64,000 bases of DNA, from positions 1 through 64,000 of the forward strand of contig JADLSH010000195.1 of assembly GCA_016169945.1 (NCBI GenBank), given 5' to 3'. The number at the start of each line of letters is the position of its first letter. Position 1 is the stretch's first letter. The position numbers and the translations under genes were made by a program. The stretch comes from Trachythela sp. YZ-2020. Its lineage: Eukaryota > Cnidaria > Anthozoa > Malacalcyonacea > Clavulariidae. The notes beneath the pieces were generated by a model, which worked only from the letters and a program-made list of their open reading frames with translations, had not been told where the DNA came from and made no database searches. Positions 54,849 to 64,000 of the stretch are shown here, one piece after another.

Positions 54849-55005
54849 TGGACGAAATGCAGGTGTCTGCAAAATCTGCAGGAAAGATGATGGGGATGAC
54901 TGGCTGGGTTGTGACCGATGTGGACAATTTTTCCATGCAAACTGCATTGGTGTGGACTTTGCAACTGCCCTTGCAGAAAACTTTTATTGTAATGGACAAT
55001 ATTAG
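54849..55005 (+). pseudogene. PHD zinc finger exon, palindrome left arm
   Basis: After a TTTTTTGTTATAG acceptor the frame reads GRNAGVCKICRKDDGDDWLG, CDRCGQFFHANCIGVDF and ALAENFYCNGQY-stop. C-x2-C...C-x2-C...H-x2-C...YC is the PHD (Cys4-His-Cys3) layout, a histone-tail-binding module. The last Cys is missing because a hairpin MITE begins right after. It is probably the C-terminus of the gene starting at 53842; an intervening exon is needed for phase. Confidence 0.82.
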
Positions 55006-55009
55006 TTAT

Positions 55010-55195
55010 TATAAAGTGAATTGCGGTTCACAAAATATCAGAGAGTGCTCAAATAAATATCATAAAGATAGAGCAAATATAACAAGGTTACAGGAACTTC
55101 CTGTGTTATGTTTGCCTGAAGATTCTATTTTATATTTATCTCTATCTTCATGATATTGAACACTCTCCGACTTTTCGGTGAACCACAATTACCAA
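55010..55195. mobile_element. hairpin MITE in both palindrome arms
   Basis: GTGAATTGCGGTTCAC... and GGTGAACCACAATTAC, with inner GAGAGTGCTC/GAACACTCTC and ATATCATAAAGATAGAG arms, form an imperfect hairpin of about 180 bp. The right-arm counterpart is about 58665-58850. Confidence 0.8.
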
Positions 55196-55199
55196 TACC

Positions 55200-55690
55200 C
55201 TTTAATTGTAAATAAGTAAATATCTCAAACGTGCGGTGCCAGTGTGGGTAGGGTATAGCAAATACGGCGGTTGACTGTTGTTAAAACTACCTGAAAAATA
55301 AAATGAGAACTTCGACGTTTCGAGGAAGGTTCTTCGTCTGGAAGTTAGTAGAATGGGTCGGGGGAAAACATGTGCTTTTATAGTGAATACAAAAGCGATC
55401 ACGTGATAAAAAATAAACCAATCAGATGGATTTAATCAAAACAAACTATAAACAAAATATGGAAATCACATCACAAAATATATTAGCATGCGCATATAAG
55501 GAGCAGCGAACAAAGATAACAAAGCAAGAATGACAAAAAACAAGGAACGAAGTATTAGATAACATGAGATGTAGAGTATATGCTGATGGCAGGCATAAAC
55601 AGATAGGAGTTAAATGTAAGAGAGGCGCTCATTAATGCCGAGAGGATGAATGGTGCCAAGTTGGAAAATGAGACGCATTTCTTGGCTTTT
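55200..55690 (-). pseudogene. 5'-truncated Penelope-like element, left arm
   Basis: The minus strand begins KSQEMRLIFQLGTIHPLGIN, the conserved last residues of the GIY-YIG endonuclease protein of Neptune-type elements. The 3' UTR and terminal region follow, with CCAGACGAAG...CCTCGAAACGTCGAAG, a degenerate stem-loop with the GAAACG of the ribozyme region. The right arm keeps only 58285-58640 and lacks the coding end. Confidence 0.82.
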
Positions 55691-56957
55691 ATAAATAAAA
55701 AAAGTAAATAACTAACCTCTGGATGTAAATATATGTAAATAATTATGTAAATGTTGCAAGAAATTAAGATAATAATGAGGTTAAATATTTCTTTAATGAA
55801 CTGAATTGGCTTTGTCTTCTTTGTTATTTTTTAAAGTATTAATAAAAACCATCAGATGTTGGGAAATTAGAGATATAATCCCCCTGTAAGCCAATGGAGG
55901 TTTGTGAAAGTTGCAAAACAGTAGGGTGATGCCAGGCCCAACCCAACCCAACCCAAGGCTTAATGTGGTGATATTTAATTACTATTTCTCATAATACCAT
56001 GGTTAAGAAAATAGTGCCATGTCTGTATGACAGAATGCCCTTTTCCTTCAGTGTGGCAATGGACATGGCTCACTAGGTCATGGCACCGCGTAGTACCGTA
56101 TCATAAATGCCCTGAATAGCATAGCACTTGATTGTTGTTGTCAGACAACCTGGTGTTCTGTGTGTTACCAAATAACAATATTAATGAGACAAGGGTGAAG
56201 ACCAAATGCTTATTTGGTATTTTCCCATCTGTTATGGGACTTTAATATCTCAATATATCATTTTTATGACTTACGAGTCAAAAGTTGTCGATAACGTACA
56301 GGGTACAAGCCAAGGTTCCGTTGGTCGATAACTGGATATAGAGCATGTACATGCACCAACACATGTTGTCCACACATATCGACAAACCTATGTGGACAAT
56401 GATATAGGGTTATTTAGATATAATGTCACATAGAGAATGTACATGCACCAACACATGTTGTCCACACATATCGACAAACCTATGTGGACAATGATATAGG
56501 GTTATTTAGGTATAGTGTCACATATTAATGTGGCAGTGCACACATGACCTGTCATATAGGTGGCCATACTTGATACTGACAGTAACATATTTGCAATTTC
56601 AAACATAAATTTGCTAAAAAAGCATTCTAAAGTCTCGTTTTCCTATATTTACTATGCCAAAGCTAGAAATTAACGTTTCTTACCGTCGATTTGTTAAGAA
56701 TGAAGCAATAAACCCACGGGAATCTTTCAGAATGTGAAATAAATTATATAATAATATTTCTGAGCTCTGTCCAGTCACTGGCAGTGCGCCATTGTTAAAA
56801 TATAAATGCCGAAGACTTTTACTGTAGTTTATGCCCTAAATAACTTCAGGTTTTAAGCATTTATTCTTCGATAACGATATCAAATTGAATCCAGTTTCGA
56901 AATACTTTTATAAAGACCTTTAATATTATTTATAAACATAAAATACTAAAATTCGGT
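55691..56957. other. inner part of left palindrome arm
   Basis: No gene recognised. A 92-bp unit (CATGTACATGCACCAACACA...GGGTTATTTAG) is tandemly duplicated at 56341-56525, with the mirror at 57480-57670. ACCCAACCCA repeats lie at 55935-55955, in the left arm only in this length. Confidence 0.6.
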
Positions 56958-58851
56958 GTCAAGCGAAATCTCTGACCTCTGCGAAATCTCTGACCTCGCG
57001 TGACTGGTCAGAGATTTCGCGCGTGTGGACGCGAAATCTCTGACCTGCGCGAAATTTCTGACTCGACCGAATTTTAGTATTTTATATTTATAAATAATAT
57101 TAAACGTCTTTATAAAAGTATTTCGAAACTGGATTCAATTTGATATCGTTATCGAAGAATAAATGCTTAAAACCTGAAGTTATTTAGGGCATAAACTACA
57201 GTAAAAGTCTTCGGCATTTATATTTTAACAATGGCGCACTGGTGACTGGACAGAGCTCAGAAATATTTTTATATAATTTATTTCACATTCTGAAAGATTC
57301 CCGTGGGTTTATTGCTTCATTCTTAACACAAATCCACGGTAAGAAACGTTAATTTCTAGCTTTTGTATAGTAAATATAGGAAACGAGACTTTAGAATGCT
57401 CTTTTAGCAAATTTATGTTTGAAATTGCAACTATGTTATTGTCAGTATCAAGTATGGCCACCTATATGACAGGTCATGTGTGCACTGCCACATTAATATG
57501 CGACACTATACCTAAATAACCCTATATCATTGTCCACATAGGTTTGTCGATATGTGTGGACAACATGTGTTGGTGCATGTACATGCTCTATGTGACACTA
57601 TACCTAAATAACCCTATATCATTGTCCACATAGGTTTGTCGATATGTGTGGACAACATGTGTTGGTGCATGTACATGCTCTATATCCAGTTATCGACCAA
57701 CGGAACCTTGGCTTGTACCCTGTTATCGACAACTTTTGACTCATAAGTCATAAAAATGATATATTGAGATATTAAAGTCCCATAACAGATGGGAAAATAC
57801 CAAATGCTTGTCTTCACCCTTGTCTCATTAATATTGTTATTTGGTAACACACAGAACACCAGGTTGTCTGACAACAACAATCAAGTGCTATGCTATTCAG
57901 GGCATTTATGATACAGTACTATGTGGTGCCATGACCTAGTGAGCCATGTCCATTGCCACACTGAAGGAAAAGGGCATTCTGTCCTACAGCCATGGCACTA
58001 TTTTCTTAACCATGGTATTATGAGAAATTAGTAATTAAATATCACCACATTAAGCCTTGGGTTGGGCCTGGCATCACCCTACAGTTTTGCAACTTTCACA
58101 AACCTCCATTGGCTTACAGGGGGATTATAACTCTAACTTCCCAACATCTGATGGTATTTATTAATACTTTAAAAAATAACAAAGAAGACAAAGCCAATTC
58201 AGTTCATTAAAGAAATATTTAACCTCATTATTATCTTAATTTCTTGCAACATTTACATAATTATTTACATATATTTACATCCGGAGGTTAGTTATTTACT
58301 TTTTTTTCTTCCTTGTTTTTTGTCATTCTTGCTTTGTTATCTTTGTTCGCTGCTCCTTATATGCGCATGCTAATATATTTTGTGAAGTGATTTCCATATT
58401 TTGTTTATAGTTTGTTTTGATTAAATCCATCTGCTTGGTTTATTTTTTATCACGTGATCGCTTTTGTATTCACTATAAAAGCACATGTTTTCCCCCGACC
58501 CATTGTACTAACTTCCAGACGAAGGACCTTCCTCGAAACGTCGAAGTTCTCATTGTATTTTTCAGGTAGTTTTACACAACAGTCAACCGCCGTATTTGCT
58601 ATACCCTACCCACACTGGCACCGCACGTTTGAGATATTTACTTATTTACAATTAAAGGTTATTGGTAATTGTGGTTCACCGAAAAGTCGGAGAGTGTTCA
58701 ATATCATGAAGATAGAGATAAATATAAAATAGAATCTTCAGGCAAACATAACACAGGAAGTTCCTGTAACCTTGTTATATTTGCTCTATCTTTATGATAT
58801 TTATTTGAGCACTCTCTGACATTTTGTGAACCACAATTCACTTTATAATAA

Positions 58852-59008
58852 CTAATATTGTCCATTACAATAAAAGTTTTCTGCAAGGGCAGTTGCAAAG
58901 TCCACACCAATGCAGTTTGCATGGAAAAATTGACCACATCGGTCACAACCCAGCCAGTCATCCCCATCATCTTTCCTGCAGATTTTGCGGACACCTGCAT
59001 TTCGTCCA
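58852..59008 (-). pseudogene. PHD zinc finger exon, palindrome right arm
   Basis: Mirror image of 54849-55005. The only change in the PHD frame noticed is a silent GGA to GGT in CDRCG. It is truncated by the same MITE at the same place, so the MITE insertion predates formation of the palindrome. Confidence 0.82.
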
Positions 59009-60183
59009 CTATAACAAAAAAAATTACATTATTTGACTATGCTGCACCCTAGCCCCAAGGTTAATTTTGCTCATTGGTAGTTTGGTACACTGTGAAACAA
59101 TACAAACATCTGATTTACCTGTTAACATCATTGTAGCATGACCCACATATTGTTGACAATATGTGTTGACCGATGTAATAAAGACTGTTATTTAATTCTA
59201 AAATTAGTATTATAATTAGTGCCTTGATTGTATTTTTAGTATCTCACTCTGTTGTGTAACTTACAGCTTTAATATACTGTAGCTTTCAATAAGTTGGAAT
59301 TCTCTTTCCAATTAATGATACCAAGCAACAATATCCAGTAAGTATAAAATAAATCATAGATAATCCATTGCAAATCTTTGACAAGGAAATTTGGCTCTGG
59401 TCACAATGATACCAAGCAATATATTTCCAGTAAATCCAGTATAGTAAGAATAAAATAAATTGCAGATCCACCCAAAGCCAAGTAAATAATAACAGCTATA
59501 TTGATGAAAAATTGATTTTAAATTTTACTAATCATATTATTATTTAAGAAGCACAAAAAATAATGTACAATTAATAAGGTAATGCCTTGCCAATACCATA
59601 CCTTCATACACAAAGTTTCTTGAGAATTCAGAAAGCGCATGGAAGGTTTTTCTCCTGGTGGTCTTCTCCAAATTTTCTATAAAGTGTGCAGGCATCTGGT
59701 GTCCTGACTTCAGGAACTCGAGAACATCTTGCAAAGAAACCTATTTTTATGACATACCAAGAACATTTTTTAATAAACTAACCATGTTAACACTGCTAGT
59801 AAATGATCTTTCTCCTTGGCATTCAAAATACGAGAGAAAATAAAATGCAAAGTGTGCTGACTGTCATCTGTTCGACACAACTGATATATAAATACCAACA
59901 ATCTCATCGCTATAAAATTCAAAGTTCTACATACCTTGTGTTTATTCATCTTTGTTGTAGGCTTTGTCGATGCAATGTTGACAACAGGCAGTATCAGTCT
60001 CGGTTGTAAAATTAGCCATTTAACGACGATTAAACTTGTAAAGAAAGCTTTTAAGACGCACGCTTCTCTGTAGCTTGAACACTTGCGAAATTTATGAGCA
60101 AAAATCAATCATGCATATCTTTGCGCATGAGCAGAAATACAAAAGTCAGAGATTTTGCAGGTCAGAGATTTCGCGTCACACCG

Positions 60184-60330
60184 GGTTTTCGAGATACCCG
60201 GTTTTAGTATTCCGGGTTTTAGAGATTCCGGCTTTTAGTATTCCGGATTTTTGAGATTCCGGATTATAGTATTCCGGGTTTTAGAGATTCCGGCTTTTAG
60301 TATTCCGGATTTTTCCACTCCCCATTCCCA
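60184..60330 (+). repeat. TATTCCGGGTTTTAGAGATT minisatellite, right of palindrome
   Basis: Same units and same orientation as 53535-53677 (TATTCCGGGTTTTAGAGATT, with TATTCCGGATTTTT variants), followed by CCCCATTCC-type simple sequence to 60365. Confidence 0.92.
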
Positions 60331-60374
60331 TTCCCCGTTCCCCATTCCTCGATTCCCCATTCCTTGTTATAGTA

Positions 60375-60470
60375 ATAGCCCTGCGCAAATGGCTAACATT
60401 ATAAAGCACGGATCAAACAATGCTCTGTTGTCATCACTCTACTTGACCTCAAGAATGCTTTTGGCTAAGG
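60375..60470 (+). pseudogene. LINE reverse transcriptase scrap (motif A)
   Basis: One frame reads AQMANIIKHGSNNAL, and the next frame reads SVVITLLDLKNAFG, the RT motif A of the same LINE type as 39080-39218 and 50777-51010. One indel separates them; the copy ends at AFG. Confidence 0.8.
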
Positions 60471-61481
60471 CGGTCTTTACACAGACACGGGTTGGCTCTC
60501 AACCCGGGTTGACTGGCTAAGCCGGGTCGACCCGTCTACTAACAAATGTCTTTAAGGTGGCTCCTTACAGTTATAGTTACAGTTTGAAACACGATCTATA
60601 TAGATCAGACGTCTTCCTTGCGTCCCACGCGTGCAATCTTCGTGACCCGATAGAAATTGTGAAACAAGCCGCTGGAAGTTATTTTCGGAGACTTTATAGC
60701 AAAGAAACCACATGTTTTTCATTATAATCGTAAATATTTGAAATTTAAACAGTACGTATGTTTTTAACCAGTTTCTAAGCTTTCTTTTAGTGTGTTTTTT
60801 ACCTATATATGTTCAGTATTATCCTTTATATTAATGTTCAAAATCTTCGACTTAAAAAAACTTGCATTGACTTACTAGTAAAAAATCTGACATTATATTT
60901 TAAATTATATTCTCTTCAAGGCAGTCTAGGACTGTCAAAGTAATACAATAGTCTTCAAAGCAATTGAAAGTTTGAAACTTATGTTATTCCTGTAGTGTTT
61001 GACATATTAAAAACTACAATACAGACAGTTTAATAATACGAGTTGTCTTATGAAAATACATGTTGTTTGAATGTTTTGAAAAGTTGTCACACCGATATCG
61101 ATTTTAACAACCAAAACAAATTGAAGGGACGTTGGATTAATAGTATTTCTATTTCCATGGTAATTAATCATGCATTTTCATCTCAAACAAGTAAAGAATA
61201 TTTGGCAGAAGCCAAGAAATCGGAATAAAAATACACAAAGAACCAGGTACAAAACTATAAACACGTTTGGTTTTGTTTCAATTCGATCGTGTTGTTCACG
61301 CATTATAATTCAGACGCATGCGCAAAATGCGATCATGTCGAGTCGATTTTTTTTGACGTCAGCAACTTCAACTGAAATTTCGAGCTGTTTTTCTCGTGTT
61401 TCCAAACTTTGCACATTTGTTAAACAAGGCAAGAAGAAAACTATATCCAAATTTCAAAAAATTCTACACATAAGTTTCTCT
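60471..61481. other. no supported gene
   Basis: Starts with a CCCGGGTTGACTGG/CCGGGTCGACCCG-rich stretch (60490-60535), then AT-rich DNA. ORFs of 61-119 codons (61043-61529) are not recognisable. Confidence 0.35.
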
Positions 61482-61612
61482 AATTACTTTTCTAAAACTT
61501 TCACCTTTGTTTATAACATTCATTTCTAAATATAAATTCAATCCAGGATACTTCAAAAAGGTTTATTACAATTTTTATTTTTGCAACGTTTCTAAGTTTT
61601 CTAAGTTTCTAA

Positions 61613-63163
61613 ATTGAAATAAAGATCAAGAAAGAAGTGGTCGATCTAACTAAAGATGGAATAGATAGTGATGTGAAACAATATCTTGCTTTGGGGCCTG
61701 ATTTCTGTGAGGCTCCAAGACAAGTTCCATATGAAACAATAATTACGGAAACGGAGAAGGTATGTTCGATGATAAGAAGAGAAGGTGAAGTAACAGAGAC
61801 ATCGGAAGAGGTGATCGAGCGCGAAATAGATCAAGTCCGGGAAAACGTAAAAATGATCTTGGGAAAAGTGAGAGGCAAGAGATACCAGTCAAATTTAACA
61901 AAAGAAGAAATCATGGGGAAAAAGAAAGCTTTGAAGGATGACAGCAAGGTATTTCTACCAGCGGACAAAGGACGTATAATGGTAGTGTTGGACAAATGGG
62001 AAAGTCAGGGAGGAGAGAATAGTTATGAGTTTAAAATGAAGCAAGTACTTATTGACTTGAAAGCAAGACCGTGCTTGAGAGCAGAAAAAAATTGGGACTT
62101 GACAGCAAAAGTTTGTCACGATGGTGCAAAGATTATTGACAAACTTGTAGAGAGAGATGAGATGTCAAAGGACAAAGGTAAATATTTAAAACCAAAAGAG
62201 TGCCATGCTCCAAGATTATCGGGTTTACCAAAAATACACAAGGACGGGGTTCCTTTGAGAGGTGTGGTTTCAACCGTGGGATCGCCGTTTGAAAGGGTTT
62301 CCAGATATTTAATTCCAATTTTAAGATCAATACAAGGACGGAGTGGTTTATATATAAAGAATTCGAGAGAGTTGAGAGAAAAAGTTAAAAGCTGGAGAAT
62401 TGAGCGAGATGAGGTCCTAGTGAGCTATGACGTGAAGAATCTTTATCCGTCAATTCCAATACGCATTAGAACTGGTTGAACAGTTGCTGAGAAAAAATAG
62501 AAGATTAAAGGTCATAACAGAGTTGAGAGTGGATTCGATTATGGAATTATTAAGGTGGATGTTCGGTTTAACGTACTGTGAGTATGATGGAAAGCATTAC
62601 GTCTTGGAAAGTGGTCCGATTGGTCTAGGAGCAACAGGCGAGATTGCGGTCATCTACATGGAAGAATTCCAGATTCGTGCAACGAAGACGTCGCCGTACC
62701 CTTTAGATAAGTGGTTTTGGTACGTAGATGATAGCGAATTGAAGTGTAAGAGCGAACAGTCGGAACAGATATTGGAACATTTAAATGGTGTGGAGAAGGG
62801 GGTGATTGTGTTCACGAAGGAAGAGCAAGATGGTGAAGTCTTGGCGGTCTTGGACCTAAAGCAGAAAGTTGATAGAAAGACGAAACAGGTCGAGTGCATG
62901 GTAAACTACAAGAAGACGCATACCAACATTAGTGTCAAAGAAAGATCAAACCATCCTCCCTGTATGAAGAAAGGCATAATAAAGGGGTTTGCGGAAAGAG
63001 CGAGAGCGTTGTGTGATAAAGAATGTTTAGATGACGAATTGACGAACATTGAGGACGTGTTTGTGGCTAATGGATATGAGAGAAAGAAGGTGAGGAAGTA
63101 TATGGAATGCAAAGGGAATGAAACGGGTGCGTTGACGGAAGAGAGAGTTATAGAGGAACTGTG
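61613..63163 (+). pseudogene. Penelope-like reverse transcriptase, frameshifted
   Basis: First frame (61613-62465): VFLPADKGRIMVVLDK, APRLSGLPKIHKDGVPLRGV and VSYDVKNLYPSIP (motif A, catalytic Asp). A one-base shift at about 62460 restores YALELVEQLL. Second frame (to 63163): GPIGLGATGEIAVIYMEEF (motif B region) and KWFWYVDDSELKCK (catalytic YVDD). Both catalytic motifs are intact. Upstream of 61637 only a few codons are open and none is ATG, so the N-terminus is lost. Confidence 0.93.
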
Positions 63164-63751
63164 AGTATACCGTATGTGCGAGGGCTGTCGGAACAGTTCA
63201 GGAGGGTTGTCAGGAAACATCGTTTCCGTACAACCTTCAGGCCTGGTAGGAAAGTGAGAGAATTGAAAGCGAGAAGTCAGAAACCACTGGGAGATAAACG
63301 AAAGGCGGTAGTGTATAGTATACCATGTAAATGTGAGAAAGCTGTATATGTAGGTGAGACATTGCGATTGTTTGAAACAAGGAAGAAAGAACACGAGAGT
63401 AAGGTGAGATTGACTAGTGAGGATTTAAAGAATGGAAAATTGGTTTCGGCAGAGGAGAGAATGGGAAAGGAGGACGGAGGATTAGCGAGACACGATGTAA
63501 GTTGTGAAAGTGGGATTGATTGGGATAAAGCGAGGATTGTAACATGTGAATATGGACGAAGACAAAGGAAAGCGAGAGAAGGAATCGAATCAATAAGAGA
63601 ACAACACAAAGGGAAGGAGATTTTAAATAGTCACGAACAGTTGATGACATGGCGTCAGCTACTGAACAGCTATTTCGATAAAGAAGTATCTCAGAATGAC
63701 AGACAAGCGAAAGCGCGCGCGCGGGAAAACGAATTACGCCAGCGAAAATGA
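63161..63751 (+). pseudogene. Penelope-like GIY-YIG endonuclease domain
   Basis: Separated from the RT by a frameshift at the RT stop (TGA at 63162). Encodes SIPYVRGLSEQFRRV, VVYSIPCKCEKAVYVGETLR and LFETRKKEHESK. YSIPCxC...VYVGET.R.LxxRxxEH is the GIY-YIG form of Penelope elements (V-Y/Y-V-G with the catalytic Arg). The C-terminal part is rich in charged residues and ends ARARENELRQRK. The linked RT-GIY-YIG order is that of canonical Penelope-like elements. Confidence 0.88.
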
Positions 63752-63799
63752 CGGTTGATGATACGCGTCAGCGTCTTAAATTTGTAGTTTGTAAACAGC

Positions 63800-63833
63800 C
63801 TGAAGACGGACAGTTAAACTGTCCGAAACGTTG
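63800..63833 (+). ncRNA. degenerate hammerhead-like stem-loop at Penelope 3' end
   Basis: CUGAAGA, then a stem (GGACAG/CUGUCC, loop UUAAA), then GAAAC. This is the hammerhead order, but one extra C sits between CUGAAGA and the stem, and stem I is not obvious. It is probably a decayed ribozyme. The 75-bp inverted end begins at its GAAAC. Confidence 0.55.
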
Positions 63834-64000
63834 CAAAAATAAAAATTGTAATAAACCTTTTTGAAGTATCCTGGATTGAATTTATATTTAGAAATGAATG
63901 ATAAGTTTCTCTGTAATCGAAATTCCAAAATATCTCGAAAACTTATCTGTAAACTACCCTTCAAATGTTGATATATATATTTTTTTTAATTCAACTTCGC

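Larger units (their letters stand above)
53678..60184. mobile_element. giant palindrome, two 3.1-3.3-kb arms, 108-bp spacer
   Basis: 53678-56957 and 57066-60184 are reverse complements at high identity. Outer ends are CCGGTGTGACGCGAAATCTC and its complement; the spacer holds four GCGAAATCTCTGACC-type motifs in both orientations, so the arm ends echo the centre. Arms differ by SNPs, small indels and about 150 bp of Penelope sequence present only on the left. Each arm carries the same PHD-gene fragment, a hairpin MITE and a Penelope 3' end. It is flanked by one minisatellite in constant orientation, suggesting insertion as a unit into it. Confidence 0.92.
61482..63900 (+). mobile_element. Penelope-like element with 75-bp perfect inverted ends
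   Basis: 61517-61591 is the exact reverse complement of 63826-63900. Between them lie the RT and GIY-YIG coding regions on the plus strand. ATAAGTTTCTCT occurs at 61470-61481 and again at 63901-63912, a candidate 12-bp target duplication. Penelope copies often carry an inverted partial copy of the terminal repeat at the 5' end, as here. There is no ATG before the first conserved block, so the copy is 5'-truncated. Confidence 0.88.

Noticed and set aside
54848..55153. 101-codon ORF MDEMQVSAKSAGKMMGMTGW in both palindrome arms
   Set aside because: Wrong frame; the neighbouring frame encodes an evident PHD finger.

Overview
The window is a low-GC, intron-containing animal genome segment made mostly of nested mobile elements. 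No bacterial-type gene organisation is present. The kinds of element (Penelope-like retroelements with hammerhead ribozymes, P-like and Mutator-like transposons, many hairpin MITEs) and a kexin/furin-type protease gene point to a marine invertebrate, most likely a cnidarian. That assignment is inference; no rRNA or other marker gene is present to prove it.

The only clear host gene is a subtilisin/kexin-like proprotein convertase on the + strand, seen as three exons (12032-12090, 31697-31785, 35240-35418) whose splice phases join exactly. Its 19.6-kb and 3.5-kb introns hold most of the transposons between 12 and 35 kb.

Layout. 0-5.3 kb: decayed LINE fragments and a 365-bp dispersed repeat. 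5322-10423: a 5.1-kb hAT-type element with an 8-bp target duplication, containing a minus-strand Penelope-like fragment with a well-formed hammerhead ribozyme and a 259-bp satellite. 10.5-11.7 kb: three tandem hammerhead-ribozyme monomers (retrozyme-like) bordered by hairpin MITEs. 12.4-22.7 kb: terminal-inverted-repeat elements, a LINE reverse transcriptase ORF, Mutator-type MITEs, an 11-residue-repeat pseudogene and a Gypsy integrase remnant. 22.6-31.5 kb: a dense nest of long-inverted-repeat elements around a 2.8-kb P-like transposon with a THAP domain. 32.4-34.7 kb: a 9-bp-TSD element enclosing another. 36-38 kb: a LINE remnant and a hAT MITE.

39519-50241 is the main find: an apparently complete 10.7-kb Mutator-like (MULE) transposon with about 210-bp terminal inverted repeats and a perfect 9-bp target duplication. 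It carries an eight-exon minus-strand gene that joins an OTU-protease-like domain to a DDE transposase with a SWIM zinc finger. It sits in a TTAA-flanked MITE, which itself sits in a LINE whose reading frame is restored exactly when both are removed. 53678-60184 is a giant palindrome (3.1-3.3-kb arms, 108-bp spacer) whose arms each carry a PHD-finger gene fragment and a Penelope 3' end. The window closes with a frameshifted Penelope-like element (61.5-63.9 kb) bounded by 75-bp perfect inverted repeats.
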